Shown here in pieces: positions 53,858-63,540 of a stretch of DNA of 64,000 bases. A program made the translations under genes and the position numbers. The notes below the pieces were generated by a model. The model worked only from the letters and a program-made list of their open reading frames with translations. It made no database searches and had not been told where the DNA came from. Every line of letters begins with the position of its first letter. Positions within the stretch are counted from its first letter, which is position 1. This stretch comes from Granulosicoccus sp947495035 (GTDB lineage: Bacteria; Pseudomonadota; Gammaproteobacteria; Granulosicoccales; Granulosicoccaceae): the NCBI RefSeq assembly GCF_050589605.1, contig NZ_JBNGOO010000018.1, one strand, 5' to 3'.

Positions 53858-54817
53858 ATGTTCAACGGAATCCATTGCGTGCTCTACGCTTTTTTCGATC
53901 GTGATGGAAAGCTGGATGAAGGCGCCATGCGCGCCCAGGTTGACTGGGTCTTGAACGCCGGTGTTGACGGGGTGACCGTGCTCGGCCTGGCCACCGAAGT
54001 ACAGAAACTGAGTGACGCAGAACAACGTCAGCTCGTCCAGTGGACCGCCGAGAGCCTTTGCGGGCGTGTGCCTCTGTCCGTCACCATTACCGGCAACTCG
54101 GTCGAGGAGCAGCGCGATCGCGTTCGGTTTGCGCTGGAGCACGGCGCCTCCTGGTTGATTCTGCAACCGCCTGCTGCCGGTGGCTACGGTCCAGCCACCT
54201 ATATCGATTTCTTCGCGGCCGTCGCTGACGGGTTCGATATTCCCTTCTCCATTCAGAATGCTCCGCAGTACCTGGGGCGGGCTTTGCAGGCTGACGACGT
54301 TGCACGGTTGATTCAGCGCAACCGGGCTTTTTCACTGATCAAGGCTGAGACCTCTGCGGTGGATCTTGCCGGGCTGGTGGAACGTTGTGGGTCCTCGCTC
54401 ACGGTACTCAATGGTCGCGGCGGTCTGGAAATGACCGATTGCCTGCGTGCCGGGGCCAGCGGCTTCGTTCTTGCCCCCGATGTGGTTGACCACAGCAAGC
54501 GCATCTTCGATCTGTGGCAGACCGGGGACAGAGAGGCTGCCGAGCATCTCTACAGCGAGGTGTTGCCGGCCATGACGTTCATGATGCAGTCCATCGAGCA
54601 TCTGATCTGTTATGGGAAGCGTCTGTTTGCCGCTCGAGCAGGACTGCCGGTACATGATCGACAGCCTGCACTGCAAGCCACCGAATTCGGGCTGGAGAGA
54701 ACGGCATACTGGGCCGCACGCATGGATGCTCTGGCGTCAGGTTCGTCAGGTTCGTCAGGTTCGTCAGGTTCGTCAGGTTCGTCGGCTACTCATTCCCCGG
54801 CCGACGATACCTGCTGA
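53858..54817 (+). CDS. DHDPS-family aldolase/lyase
   Basis: A 319-residue TIM-barrel Schiff-base lyase of the DapA/NanA family. The catalytic Lys162 lies in FSLIKAE, and GVTVLGLATEVQKLS fits the pyruvate-binding loop. The usual tyrosine of the Y-N-x-P motif is missing: the sequence reads QNAP at 133-136, so the chemistry may differ from dihydrodipicolinate synthase. A GSS repeat tail follows the fold. Start ATG 53858 is the family start. It is directly followed by a phytanoyl-CoA-dioxygenase-like gene. Confidence 0.82.
   Translation: MFNGIHCVLYAFFDRDGKLDEGAMRAQVDWVLNAGVDGVTVLGLATEVQKLSDAEQRQLVQWTAESLCGRVPLSVTITGNSVEEQRDRVRFALEHGASWLILQPPAAGGYGPATYIDFFAAVADGFDIPFSIQNAPQYLGRALQADDVARLIQRNRAFSLIKAETSAVDLAGLVERCGSSLTVLNGRGGLEMTDCLRAGASGFVLAPDVVDHSKRIFDLWQTGDREAAEHLYSEVLPAMTFMMQSIEHLICYGKRLFAARAGLPVHDRQPALQATEFGLERTAYWAARMDALASGSSGSSGSSGSSGSSATHSPADDTC
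54740..54784. repeat. 9-bp repeat coding a GSS tail
   Basis: Five ggttcgtca units at the 3' end of the aldolase gene code for Gly-Ser-Ser repeats. The last unit is incomplete. Confidence 0.9.
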
Positions 54818-54903
54818 CAAACTCAGGCTCCATGGCAGGAATGAAAGCTGCTTCAGCAGTGTTTCATTTGCAGGCCAGTTCCCTGGCATGCCGGAGCCGG
54901 TTG

Positions 54904-55977
54904 ATGAGTTCGAACCCCAAATCTGCTGTGAATCTGCGACATGTGCTGGGTTTTCCCGTGTATTTTCTGCAGATATTTTCCGGCGCAAAATCCTTCGAGA
55001 AGAATCCACTGCTCGGCAGTCGCTTCCTGAATGCCAATAATCTGCATGTGCTGAGAGTGTCACTGGCCATGCGCATGGCTGCGATGCGTCGACGTCGTCT
55101 GCGTTCGCGGGTGACTGCGGCGCAGGCTGAGGCCTACGAGAGGGATGGGTATGTGCGAATCGACAACTTTCTGCCCGAGTCGCAATTTCGTCAATTGCTC
55201 GAAGAAATGCACGGTGGTGAATTCGAACGGGTAGACATGCGTCAGGGTGCCACGATCACGCGGCGTTCGATGATTGATGATCAGGATCTGCAATCACGTC
55301 CCGCCCTGCGTCAGGCGCGCGACAACCAGGAACTCATGGGGCTGGTGCAATATGTCGGCTCGCATGCCGGTCAGGCGCTGGTGACATTACAGACTGTTCT
55401 GGCAAAGGCGAACGGCAACCCTGACCCGCAGAGTGATCTGCACAGCGACACCTTTCATGCCACTGCCAAGGCCTGGCTGTTTCTGACGGATGTGGGTGAG
55501 GAGGATGGACCGTTCTGCTACGTTGCCGGTTCTCACAAGATGACAGAACAGCGGTATGCCTGGGAGAAAGAGATTTCGACATCGCTGGACGCGGTGGAGA
55601 ATACCTATTCCAGGCGTGGATCCTTGCGTCTGTCACCCGACAGGCTTGCCGCGCTGGGTTACCCGCAGCCGACACGCATGGTGGTAAAGGCCAATACCCT
55701 GATCGTTGCCGATACGCACGGGTTTCATGCCCGTTGTGCCAGTCCTGTGGATACGACACGTATCGAGATCTATGCATCGCTGCGGCGCGCGCCCTATCTG
55801 CCGTTTGTCGCAGGCTCTCTCGGGGGCTTGCATGTGGGGGCTGTGCCTTTTGTGAAAAAGCGGGTGAATCGCCTGGTGGTCTCGGGCCTGAAACGCATGC
55901 AGAAGCTTGGCCTCAGGGGTTGTCCCTGGCATCCCATCGGGCAGGGCAAGGTCGATGAGTGGACCCACGGACAATAG
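54904..55977 (+). CDS. Phytanoyl-CoA dioxygenase (PhyH) family protein
   Basis: A 357-residue Fe(II)/2OG dioxygenase. The metal triad is suggested by DLHSDTFH (His, Asp) and THGFHAR (His), with the Arg for 2OG two residues later. PFCYVAGSHKMTE is a common PhyH segment. ATG 54904 (MSSNPKSAVN) is preferred for GGAG upstream; ATG 54832 would add 24 residues. It lies 86 bp after the aldolase, probably in the same transcript. Confidence 0.8.
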   Translation: MSSNPKSAVNLRHVLGFPVYFLQIFSGAKSFEKNPLLGSRFLNANNLHVLRVSLAMRMAAMRRRRLRSRVTAAQAEAYERDGYVRIDNFLPESQFRQLLEEMHGGEFERVDMRQGATITRRSMIDDQDLQSRPALRQARDNQELMGLVQYVGSHAGQALVTLQTVLAKANGNPDPQSDLHSDTFHATAKAWLFLTDVGEEDGPFCYVAGSHKMTEQRYAWEKEISTSLDAVENTYSRRGSLRLSPDRLAALGYPQPTRMVVKANTLIVADTHGFHARCASPVDTTRIEIYASLRRAPYLPFVAGSLGGLHVGAVPFVKKRVNRLVVSGLKRMQKLGLRGCPWHPIGQGKVDEWTHGQ

Positions 55978-56134
55978 CGACAAGCTGCCAGCATTCCTTG
56001 TTCGCTCGCTTGTCACCCCGCGTTGGCTGACGACCCGGCGGTTTCACCAGCAGGTCCGCGCCGGAAAACACTCCGTGCGCGACTGTATTCACCGGTCTAT
56101 CGCATTTCTACTGCGCGTCTTCATGTCGCATTGA
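55955..56134 (+). CDS. Small overlapping hypothetical frame
   Basis: A 59-residue frame starts inside the last codons of the PhyH-like gene (overlap about 23 bp) with AAGG just upstream, and has an Arg-rich middle (TRRFHQQVRAGKHSVRD). I see no domain. It could be a real coupled product or the truncated start of a lost gene. Confidence 0.28.
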   Translation: MSGPTDNSDKLPAFLVRSLVTPRWLTTRRFHQQVRAGKHSVRDCIHRSIAFLLRVFMSH

Positions 56135-56150
56135 GGCTAGTATCGATTAT

Positions 56151-57929
56151 TTACATCCAGACCAGCATGATCATCGGTACGGCAATGCTGATGATGACCA
56201 GATCCAGCAACAGGCCGACTTTCCAGTAGTCCTTGAAGGCATAGCCGCCGGGTCCCATCACAAGGGTGTTGGATTGGTGTCCGATGGGTGTCAGATAGGG
56301 TGAGGCGGCACCGATGGCAACCGCCATCAGGAAGGGATCGACCGGCAGATCGAGACCGCTTGCCAGACTGAAGGCAATGGGCGCCATCAGTACGGCGGTG
56401 GGTGTGTTGTGTACAAGGTCCGAGAGCAGCATGGACACGGCCATGACCAGTACCAGCATGGACCACAGTGGCAAACCATTGGATAACTGGATGATGCCCT
56501 GGGCAATGACATCGGTGGCGCCGGTGGTCTGCAGTGCCTCGCCGATGGGTATGAGAAAGCCGAGCAACACGATCACCGGCCATTCGATACTGCGATAGGC
56601 CACTCTGAGAGACACCATCTTCATCAGCACCAGCACACCGACGACTGTCGTGAAGGCGATCTGCACGGGGACCCACCCCATGGCGGCCACGAAAATACCC
56701 AGCGCAAAGGTTCCGGGAATCAGGAAGACACCGCGACGCGCATTGATTTCCAGGCCGCGGTTCTTGATGGCCAGGCAGCCCAGGCTCATGCAGAGCTCCT
56801 CCAGAGCCTGGGTCTCGCCCTGCAGCAGCAATACATCTCCGGTCTTGTATTTGATGTGTTTCAGACGGGTACGGGCAGCATGACCTTCACGGGCCACAGC
56901 CAGCAGATTGACCCCGAAGCGCTTGTGCATGCCGATGCCGCGCATCGACAGGCCTTCAATGGCCGAGTTGGGCATGACGACCGCTTCGATCACACGCACT
57001 TCCGGGGACTTCAGCCAGTCGGGGTCCACGACTTCTGCACCGGCTTCGAGCATGCCCGGGTTCTCGAACAGTGGTTGCAGCGACTCGCTATGGCCCTCGA
57101 GAATCAATACATCTCCGGCCTGGATGAGTTCGATCGAGGGTGGTGCCATGCGGCGCCGATCCTTGCGAATGATGACCATCACGGCCACTTCATGTTCGCA
57201 GGTCTTCTCCAGCGCGCCTACCGAGGTACCGACCAGAGGAGAGTCGGCGGGTACGCGAACCTCGGATACGTAGCGTGCGATATGGAACTGTTCGGAATTC
57301 TCCTCGTCGGTTTCCGACTTCTTGCCGGGCAGCAGGCGCCAGCCGATGGTGATGAGATAGAGCAAGCCACCGAGCGCGACGGTCAGGCCAACCGGGGTGA
57401 AGTCGAACATGCTGAAGGGCTCGCCGACATTGTTGGCGCGGAAGGTGGCGATGATGATGTTCGGCGGCGTGCCGACCAGCGTGACCAGGCCACCAAGCAG
57501 GCTGGCGAAAGATAGCGGCATCAGCAGTTTGGAGGCGGGGCGTTTGGATTTCTGGGCATCACGCAGGGTGATCGGCAGCATCAGAGCCAGTGCACCGATA
57601 TTGTTCATGAAGCCGGACAGGAAAGCGGTGACACCGCAATTGGCGGCAATCTGCGTGGACAGAGAGCCCCTGGCATAGGCCAGATACTTCAGAAACAACT
57701 CCACCACGCCACAGGACTGCAAGGCCTGGCTGATGACGAGCACACAGGCGACGGTGATGACCGCCGGGTGCGAGAAGCCTTCAAAGGCATGGTCTACCGG
57801 GACTATGCCGGTATAGACGGCTGTGATGAGTGCCATACCGGCAACGACATCGTAACGCCAGTGATCCCATACGAACAGGGCCATGACGATGGCCAGTATG
57901 CAGAACACCGTCAGCTGATCCAGTGTCAC
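56151..57929 (-). CDS. SLC13/DASS-type permease with two RCK_C domains
   Basis: A 592-residue inner-membrane transporter. Two sets of hydrophobic helices (about 1-185 and 400-592) flank a cytoplasmic part with two TrkA-C/RCK_C modules (for example GDVLILEGHSESLQ and GDVLLLQGETQALEE). NNIGALALMLP and SDLVHNTPTAVLM are typical SNT-like substrate-site motifs of the DASS family. Sulfate or dicarboxylate uptake with sodium is probable. No regulatory gene is close. Confidence 0.88.
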   Translation of the reverse strand: MTLDQLTVFCILAIVMALFVWDHWRYDVVAGMALITAVYTGIVPVDHAFEGFSHPAVITVACVLVISQALQSCGVVELFLKYLAYARGSLSTQIAANCGVTAFLSGFMNNIGALALMLPITLRDAQKSKRPASKLLMPLSFASLLGGLVTLVGTPPNIIIATFRANNVGEPFSMFDFTPVGLTVALGGLLYLITIGWRLLPGKKSETDEENSEQFHIARYVSEVRVPADSPLVGTSVGALEKTCEHEVAVMVIIRKDRRRMAPPSIELIQAGDVLILEGHSESLQPLFENPGMLEAGAEVVDPDWLKSPEVRVIEAVVMPNSAIEGLSMRGIGMHKRFGVNLLAVAREGHAARTRLKHIKYKTGDVLLLQGETQALEELCMSLGCLAIKNRGLEINARRGVFLIPGTFALGIFVAAMGWVPVQIAFTTVVGVLVLMKMVSLRVAYRSIEWPVIVLLGFLIPIGEALQTTGATDVIAQGIIQLSNGLPLWSMLVLVMAVSMLLSDLVHNTPTAVLMAPIAFSLASGLDLPVDPFLMAVAIGAASPYLTPIGHQSNTLVMGPGGYAFKDYWKVGLLLDLVIISIAVPMIMLVWM

Positions 57930-58193
57930 TCTGGTTGAGCTCCCGTGTCGAATGTCGACAAAATGATCCAGGGAAGCAAGGGTAACCGATTGAGACGTGG
58001 CTGAGCAGCAAAGTGGCTATGCCATCAGTAGCGATACGTGCAAGTCGGCAGTGTCTGCTGTTCGCAGGGTTCTGGCGGCACCTGCCTTGCCCGGCATCTC
58101 GGCTGTGATAGTGTGGAGCAGCGTTGCCTCTGTCCTGGCGTGAAGGCAGATTCTGATTCGGGAAAAACCTTGAATGGGGTGGCTATCAAGGTT

Positions 58194-59054
58194 TTATTTG
58201 TTGGGCTTCACCTCGGTCCAGGTGGATCTGACCAGTTCGGCGCTCTCGTGGAAGAGTGTGTGCAAGTCCGGGAACAGTGGGCGCCAGACGCGGGTGGCCG
58301 CAGAGAGTTCGGGCAAGGCATTGCCGAAGGCCTCCACCACGATCCAGTTGTCGAAGCCATCCTGCTTCAGTGTGCGAAAGAGACTGGCAAAATCCACCTG
58401 GCCACGCCCGGGTATGCCCCTGTCGTTCTCCGAGACATGCAGGACACCCAGGTGATCGCGAATGGCATGGGCGGCTGCCAGCGGATCCTGCTCTTCGATA
58501 TGCGCATGAAAGGTGTCGTACATGATCTTGAAGTTCGGGTGATCAACGCGCTCGGCGTAGGCGACTGCTTGCTCCATCGTGTTCAGAAAATGTGTCTCGA
58601 AACGGTTCAGGGGTTCCAGGCTCAGCTGGATTCCCAGGCTGAACGCGCGCTGTGCCATGTCGTGATGCACCTCCGCACATCGCTGCAGCTCGTCTTCGGT
58701 CGGACCACGACCGGGGAAGTGACCGATAGGCGCGTGGAAGGGCCCACCGATGCTGGTGGAGCCCAGCGCCTCGTTGCAGTCTATGGCCCAGTTGAGGTGA
58801 TCGATGCCGCGTTGTCGAATGGCAGGGTCGGCACTACCGGGATCCCTGTCGGGGTCGGGAATGATCATCGTGCTGGTGCGTTCCAGACCAAGCTGGTCGA
58901 GAAACCGTGACAGCCGGGCGTAGTGCTCCGGCGTGCCGGACATCACCGGTATTTCCACCCCGTCGAAGCCTGCCGACTTGGCCAACTCGAATACCTCGAC
59001 ATGTGGCGTATCGATGAAGCCCGAGGTGCACAGCAGATTGATGCCGAGCTTCAT
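58194..59054 (-). CDS. Xylose-isomerase-like TIM-barrel sugar isomerase/epimerase
   Basis: A 286-residue TIM-barrel protein of the AP-endonuclease-2/xylose isomerase superfamily. SLEPLNRFETHFLNT, IMYDTFHAHIEE, and HVSENDRGIPGRGQVDF provide the usual Glu, Asp, His and Glu metal ligands of tagatose/hydroxypyruvate-like epimerases. ATG 59054 overlaps the amidohydrolase stop by ATGA, so it is coupled. The reaction is likely an aldose-ketose or epimer conversion of the sugar that the adjacent ABC system imports. Confidence 0.82.
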   Translation of the reverse strand: MKLGINLLCTSGFIDTPHVEVFELAKSAGFDGVEIPVMSGTPEHYARLSRFLDQLGLERTSTMIIPDPDRDPGSADPAIRQRGIDHLNWAIDCNEALGSTSIGGPFHAPIGHFPGRGPTEDELQRCAEVHHDMAQRAFSLGIQLSLEPLNRFETHFLNTMEQAVAYAERVDHPNFKIMYDTFHAHIEEQDPLAAAHAIRDHLGVLHVSENDRGIPGRGQVDFASLFRTLKQDGFDNWIVVEAFGNALPELSAATRVWRPLFPDLHTLFHESAELVRSTWTEVKPNK

Positions 59055-60331
59055 GATGCCGCCTCCGACATCGTGGCGTTCTTGTAGACGACGCCATCCT
59101 TCATGATGAGGGCAAGCCGGTCTCTGGACTGAAGCAGGGAGACATCTCGGGTAGGGTCGCCCTTGACCAGCAGCAGATCGGCCAGGAAACCGGGCCGAAT
59201 GTAGCCGATGCTGTCTGCCAGCCCCATGAGCTGCGCACCAATGACAGTGGCACAGCTCAGGGCTTCCTGATTGGAATAGCCGAACCACTTGGTGAAGTGC
59301 TCGATGTCGCGGGCATTCTGTCCCATCGGGGTCACCGCAAAACCATAATCCCCGCCAATGACGACGCGTATGCCGCGCTTGCGAATCTCGTGGTAGCTGG
59401 CGCAACAGGCGTCAAACTTGCGATACAGATCCATCTGCTCACAGACTTCCGGCGTCAGACCGTGCGGGCTACCCTCACGTGTGGAGTTGTGTACGAGACC
59501 GAAGGCGGGTCCGACGAAGATGCGATCCTTGACGCTCTCCAGCTGGTCCAGTGCTTCTTCGTCGGCGAAGTCGCAATGGTAGATGCAGTCGATACCGTGC
59601 TTGACTGCCATCTTGACGCTCTTGGGAGAGCGTGCATGTGCCGCCGTGGTTTTCTCGAAGGTGCGGGCCACCCGAACGAAGGCAGCCAGCTCCTCCTCTT
59701 CCAGCGGAGTGATTTCCGCTCTGGCATGGCTGACGAATTCATCACCGGAGATATTGATCTTCAGCGTGTCCACACCATCGCGAACGCATTCCCGCGCAAC
59801 CTTGCGCATCTCATCGGGACCATCGGCCGACAAGCCGAAACTCTCCTGATACAAGTGACGTTTGCGTTCATCACCGAGTCCTGCCGTGGTGCCGATCTCG
59901 GGACTGCCGGCTCGCATGCGTGGGCCGGGGATGAGCCCTGAGTTGATGGCATTGCGAGCCGTGACGCCCAGCAGAGGTTTTGCCGAAGCCGCTTCGAAGA
60001 TCGAGGTGAAGCCGTGATCAAGCAACAGCTTCAGGTTGGCGGCGGTGAGCAGCATGTGCTCTTCAGGCGAGATCTGCCCAAGTTCACTGGGCAGATTGAC
60101 GTTGGTGAAACTTGGATGGCAATGGCCCTCAACCATGCCGGGCATCAGCGTCATGCCCTGGCCATCAATGACGATACGGCCACCAGGGGGTGTAGCCGTG
60201 TCGGGCTGGTCAGGCTGATTGACTGCCGTGACGGCGGTTATGCGATTGTCGTCGATATCAACGGTTGCGGCAAAGGGTTCGTTGACGCTTGCGTCCCAGA
60301 CGCAAGCGTTGATTATCGAATATCCGGACAT
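59051..60331 (-). CDS. Amidohydrolase-family metal-dependent hydrolase
   Basis: A 426-residue hydrolase of the imidazolonepropionase-like amidohydrolase group. EGHCHPSF (HxH), the central KINISGDEF region, TTAAHARS and YHCDFADEE for metal His residues, and GGDYGFAVTP for the catalytic Asp all appear in order. It hydrolyses an amide or lactam-type bond in an unidentified compound. It lies 27 bp after the binding-protein gene and overlaps the isomerase gene, in a leftward transport-catabolic operon. Confidence 0.83.
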   Translation of the reverse strand: MSGYSIINACVWDASVNEPFAATVDIDDNRITAVTAVNQPDQPDTATPPGGRIVIDGQGMTLMPGMVEGHCHPSFTNVNLPSELGQISPEEHMLLTAANLKLLLDHGFTSIFEAASAKPLLGVTARNAINSGLIPGPRMRAGSPEIGTTAGLGDERKRHLYQESFGLSADGPDEMRKVARECVRDGVDTLKINISGDEFVSHARAEITPLEEEELAAFVRVARTFEKTTAAHARSPKSVKMAVKHGIDCIYHCDFADEEALDQLESVKDRIFVGPAFGLVHNSTREGSPHGLTPEVCEQMDLYRKFDACCASYHEIRKRGIRVVIGGDYGFAVTPMGQNARDIEHFTKWFGYSNQEALSCATVIGAQLMGLADSIGYIRPGFLADLLLVKGDPTRDVSLLQSRDRLALIMKDGVVYKNATMSEAAS

Positions 60332-60358
60332 GTGTGTTCCAGTCGTAGGTTCATTGAT

Positions 60359-61510
60359 TTACTGGCCGCCCCAGCGCGACGGATAATCCGGCATGCCTTC
60401 GCAGCCACACATGGCATAGTGCAATGGTGGCATGTTGTCGTTGATGTATTGATCCAGATTGTCGGCGGTGATGGCCGGTTGTGGCAGGTTCCATTCGGGG
60501 CCGGGAATTGCTTCTCCAGCGAGAATGCGGGTTGCCGCGATGATCGGTGTACGCCATTGGTAGGTGGGGTAGGTGGGTGCGATGGTATTCATGTCCAGAG
60601 ACTTCCATTTCTGCAGGAAGTCCTGCTGGTCTTCACCGGTGACGATCGGTACATCCATGCCCATGTCCTCGAAGGCTTCGATGGCCGCCACCGAGGTGGC
60701 TCCCGCATCCATCCACACGGCCGCCAGTTCTCCTTCGCGCTGCAGATAGTCTTCAACGATGGATTTGGTCTTGGCTCGATCACCGTCGGTGAATTCAGCG
60801 CCCACGATATTCATGCCGGCTTCATCGAGAATGCGTTTGGCCGAGGAATAGCGCGTTTCCAGCACATCGACGCCTGGCAGAATGCGCAGCATCAAGACCT
60901 TGGCACCGGCTTCTGCATTGTCTGCTATGAACTGGGCTGATTGAATGCCGAAGCCGTAGCCGCCCACCGGTTTGATGAAGGTGACCGGGCAATCGGTATT
61001 GACGCCTCGGTCGAAGATGACCACGGGCAGTTGCTCGCAGGCTTTCTCGACAGCCGGTGTCAGAGCCGCCGTGGTGTTGGGAGAGACGATGAGGACGTCG
61101 CATTTGCCGCCCGCAAGCAGATCGTCGATATCGGAAATCTGCTTGTCATCCGAGCCTTCCGCATCGGTGACGATGAACTCGGCAATCTTGTCAGCCTGCA
61201 GATCCACCTCTGCCTGCATGGTGGTCCAGCCAACCACTCGCCAGGGGTTGTTGACACCGGCGTTGGAGAAACAGACCGTACCGGCGCCATCCTGCTTGTG
61301 CGAAGAGGTGTCCGCCATGGCATCGCCGATATATTGCTCCCAGGGTTTGTCGTCCGGTCCGTTGCGATCAGCGGTCAACATCGCTTTCTGTTTTTCGAAC
61401 TCGGCAGGGTCGTCGAAGTTCGGTGCCTGTGCGATGGCACTACCGGATAATACGAGTACGCTGATGGCACTGATACAACTGACTGCTAATCTCATTAATG
61501 TATCCCTCAT
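60359..61510 (-). CDS. Periplasmic sugar-binding protein (ABC transporter)
   Basis: A 383-residue solute-binding protein of the Peripla_BP_4 (RbsB/YtfQ) type. A signal peptide ends at SAIAQA (about residue 28). The mature part has two alpha/beta lobes; DVLIVSPNTTAALTPAVEKA and VVIFDRGVNTD are typical of sugar-binding members. Two Cys in the C-terminal CGC motif may make a disulfide. It is the first gene of the leftward operon and diverges from the ATPase gene. The ligand could be a sugar, amino sugar or sugar amide. Confidence 0.88.
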   Translation of the reverse strand: MRDTLMRLAVSCISAISVLVLSGSAIAQAPNFDDPAEFEKQKAMLTADRNGPDDKPWEQYIGDAMADTSSHKQDGAGTVCFSNAGVNNPWRVVGWTTMQAEVDLQADKIAEFIVTDAEGSDDKQISDIDDLLAGGKCDVLIVSPNTTAALTPAVEKACEQLPVVIFDRGVNTDCPVTFIKPVGGYGFGIQSAQFIADNAEAGAKVLMLRILPGVDVLETRYSSAKRILDEAGMNIVGAEFTDGDRAKTKSIVEDYLQREGELAAVWMDAGATSVAAIEAFEDMGMDVPIVTGEDQQDFLQKWKSLDMNTIAPTYPTYQWRTPIIAATRILAGEAIPGPEWNLPQPAITADNLDQYINDNMPPLHYAMCGCEGMPDYPSRWGGQ

Positions 61511-62034
61511 CGTTGTCCTTGGTCCGGGTTATCCATGACTCGTCAACATCTCATTGCTACTGGACCCATTAGCGCGGGTCACTGTGGGGAAACGCGTTCG
61601 GTCGCCAATACCGATCGTATTTCACCCCCTGGCGGAATTCGCTGTATATACAGGTTCTGTCGCCATGCGCTGACATCTCATGCAACTGTCCGGACTGGTG
61701 GTGTGGTACTGCCTGCCCACTCTAGCAAATCAATGCTGTTCGCGACGAACTCATTGGGGGCGCTGGTACTTCCGGTTAGCATTCACTGTGAACGGTGTCG
61801 ATGAAATTGATACCTTCAGTGTGTAATGCACTGCATTTCTCAGTATTTGTGACGAGTGATCCGGCAGCGACAGCGTCATGATTGGCTTTGCACACTGTCG
61901 ACTTGATTAATTGCCCGCCATGGCGGAATATGATGAAAAATCAGTTCACGTATCCATCCGACCACCGGCGGTATGGCAGGGTCGGTTATTGCGCTTCAGT
62001 TTTACGGAGAACGAGTGTCTGTTGAAACGATGAC
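61511..62034. promoter_or_regulatory. Divergent regulatory region of the ABC transporter
   Basis: The 524 bp between the divergent binding-protein and ATPase genes must hold promoters and an operator. A perfect palindrome cgccatggcg lies at about 61917-61926, in the right part. No regulator gene is adjacent. Confidence 0.45.
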
Positions 62035-63540
62035 ATGACTACGCCTGTCTTTTCCCTGTTGAATATCGACAAGCGTTTTCCCGGGGTGCATGCGCTGAAC
62101 AAGGTCAGCATGGATTGCCATGCCGGGCAGGTGCATGCGCTTGCCGGTGAGAACGGGGCCGGCAAGTCCACCTTGATGAAGGTGCTCTCTGGGGCTTATC
62201 AGCCAGACTCGGGCAGCATTGAAGTCAATGGCAAGGTGCGCAGATTCGGTCATCCGCTGGATGCCTTGCAGGCGGGTATCAGCGTCATTCATCAGGAGTT
62301 TGCACTGCTGCCCGAGCGTACGGTTGCGCAGAATATCTTCATGGGCCGCGAGCTGTCGCGAGGCGGTTTTCTGCAAGAGCGGCAGATGCAACGGGAAACC
62401 GAAGAAGTGCTGCAATTCTTCGGTGAAGAACATCGCATTCGGCCAGACACGCTGGTGCGGGATCTGGATGTGGCCGAGCAGCAGATGGTGGAGATTGCCA
62501 AGGCCATTGCACTCGATGCGAAAGTACTGGTCATGGACGAACCGACGGCGGCATTGAACGAGCGCGAGTGCGAGGTCTTGTTCGCTCTGATTGACAAGCT
62601 GCGTCGGCAGAATCACAGCATTGTCTATATCACCCATCGCATGCGCGAGATTGCGCGACTGGCCGATCGAGTGACGGTACTCAAGGATGGGGTGGTCACC
62701 GCCAACTTTGATCAGGTGCCAGAGCAGTCCGCCATCATCCATGCCATGGTGGGACGCGAAATTACCGAGTTCTATCCATCGCCGGCGATGGCGGAAGAGG
62801 TCGGCGACGTGGTGCTGAGTGTGGAGTCTGCCGGTAATGCCGCGTTGTCCGATATCGATTTTGAATTGCGTCGAGGGGAGATTGTTGGTGTGGCGGGTGT
62901 GCAGGGCGCGGGCAGAACGTCTCTGGCAAGAGCATTGTTCGGTGATGCGCCGTTTACTCATGGCAGCTATCGCATCAACGGGGAGTTGGTTGATTGTCGG
63001 CAGCCCAGAGATGCGATCAAGGCAGGGGTGTCGATGCTGCCCGCTGACCGCAAGGCCGATGCCTTGTTTCTGATGCAGTCGGTGCGCGATAACGCGATGG
63101 TGTCGGCACGTGCCTTCAGTGGCGCCCTGTCAGCACCATCGGTGACGCAGCATGGCAATCTGGAGAAGCTCGAAGCACTGCTCAATCAGGTGGATGTGCG
63201 GGCAGCGAGTCTTGATACCGAGGCCGGTGTTCTCTCGGGCGGCAATCAGCAGAAGATCGTGGTGGCTCGCTGGCTGATGCTGGCTGCCGATATACTGATA
63301 TTCGTGGAGCCTACCCGGGGGATCGATGTCAATGCCAAGGCCGGCATCTACCAGCTGATGCGGGATCTGGCCAGGGGCGGTGCGGCCATTGTCATGATCT
63401 CATCCGACCTGCCTGAGCTTCTGGGGGTGGCCGATCGCGTCGAGGTGATGAGCAATGGCCGAATCACCGGACAGTTTGCCCAGGGGGCTGATGAAGCGTC
63501 GATCATGCGCGCCGCCACCACAGCCAGGCACAGCGCATGA
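62035..63540 (+). CDS. Sugar ABC transporter ATPase (two NBDs)
   Basis: A 501-residue RbsA/MglA-type ATPase with two nucleotide-binding domains. Walker A GENGAGKST (38-46) is in the first domain and a GVQGAGRTSLA variant in the second, as is usual for this family. The first domain has VLVMDEPTAALNERE; the second has LSGGNQQKIVVARW and EPTRGID. It would drive import of the ligand of the binding protein. The stop overlaps the permease start by ATGA. Confidence 0.93.
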   Translation: MTTPVFSLLNIDKRFPGVHALNKVSMDCHAGQVHALAGENGAGKSTLMKVLSGAYQPDSGSIEVNGKVRRFGHPLDALQAGISVIHQEFALLPERTVAQNIFMGRELSRGGFLQERQMQRETEEVLQFFGEEHRIRPDTLVRDLDVAEQQMVEIAKAIALDAKVLVMDEPTAALNERECEVLFALIDKLRRQNHSIVYITHRMREIARLADRVTVLKDGVVTANFDQVPEQSAIIHAMVGREITEFYPSPAMAEEVGDVVLSVESAGNAALSDIDFELRRGEIVGVAGVQGAGRTSLARALFGDAPFTHGSYRINGELVDCRQPRDAIKAGVSMLPADRKADALFLMQSVRDNAMVSARAFSGALSAPSVTQHGNLEKLEALLNQVDVRAASLDTEAGVLSGGNQQKIVVARWLMLAADILIFVEPTRGIDVNAKAGIYQLMRDLARGGAAIVMISSDLPELLGVADRVEVMSNGRITGQFAQGADEASIMRAATTARHSA

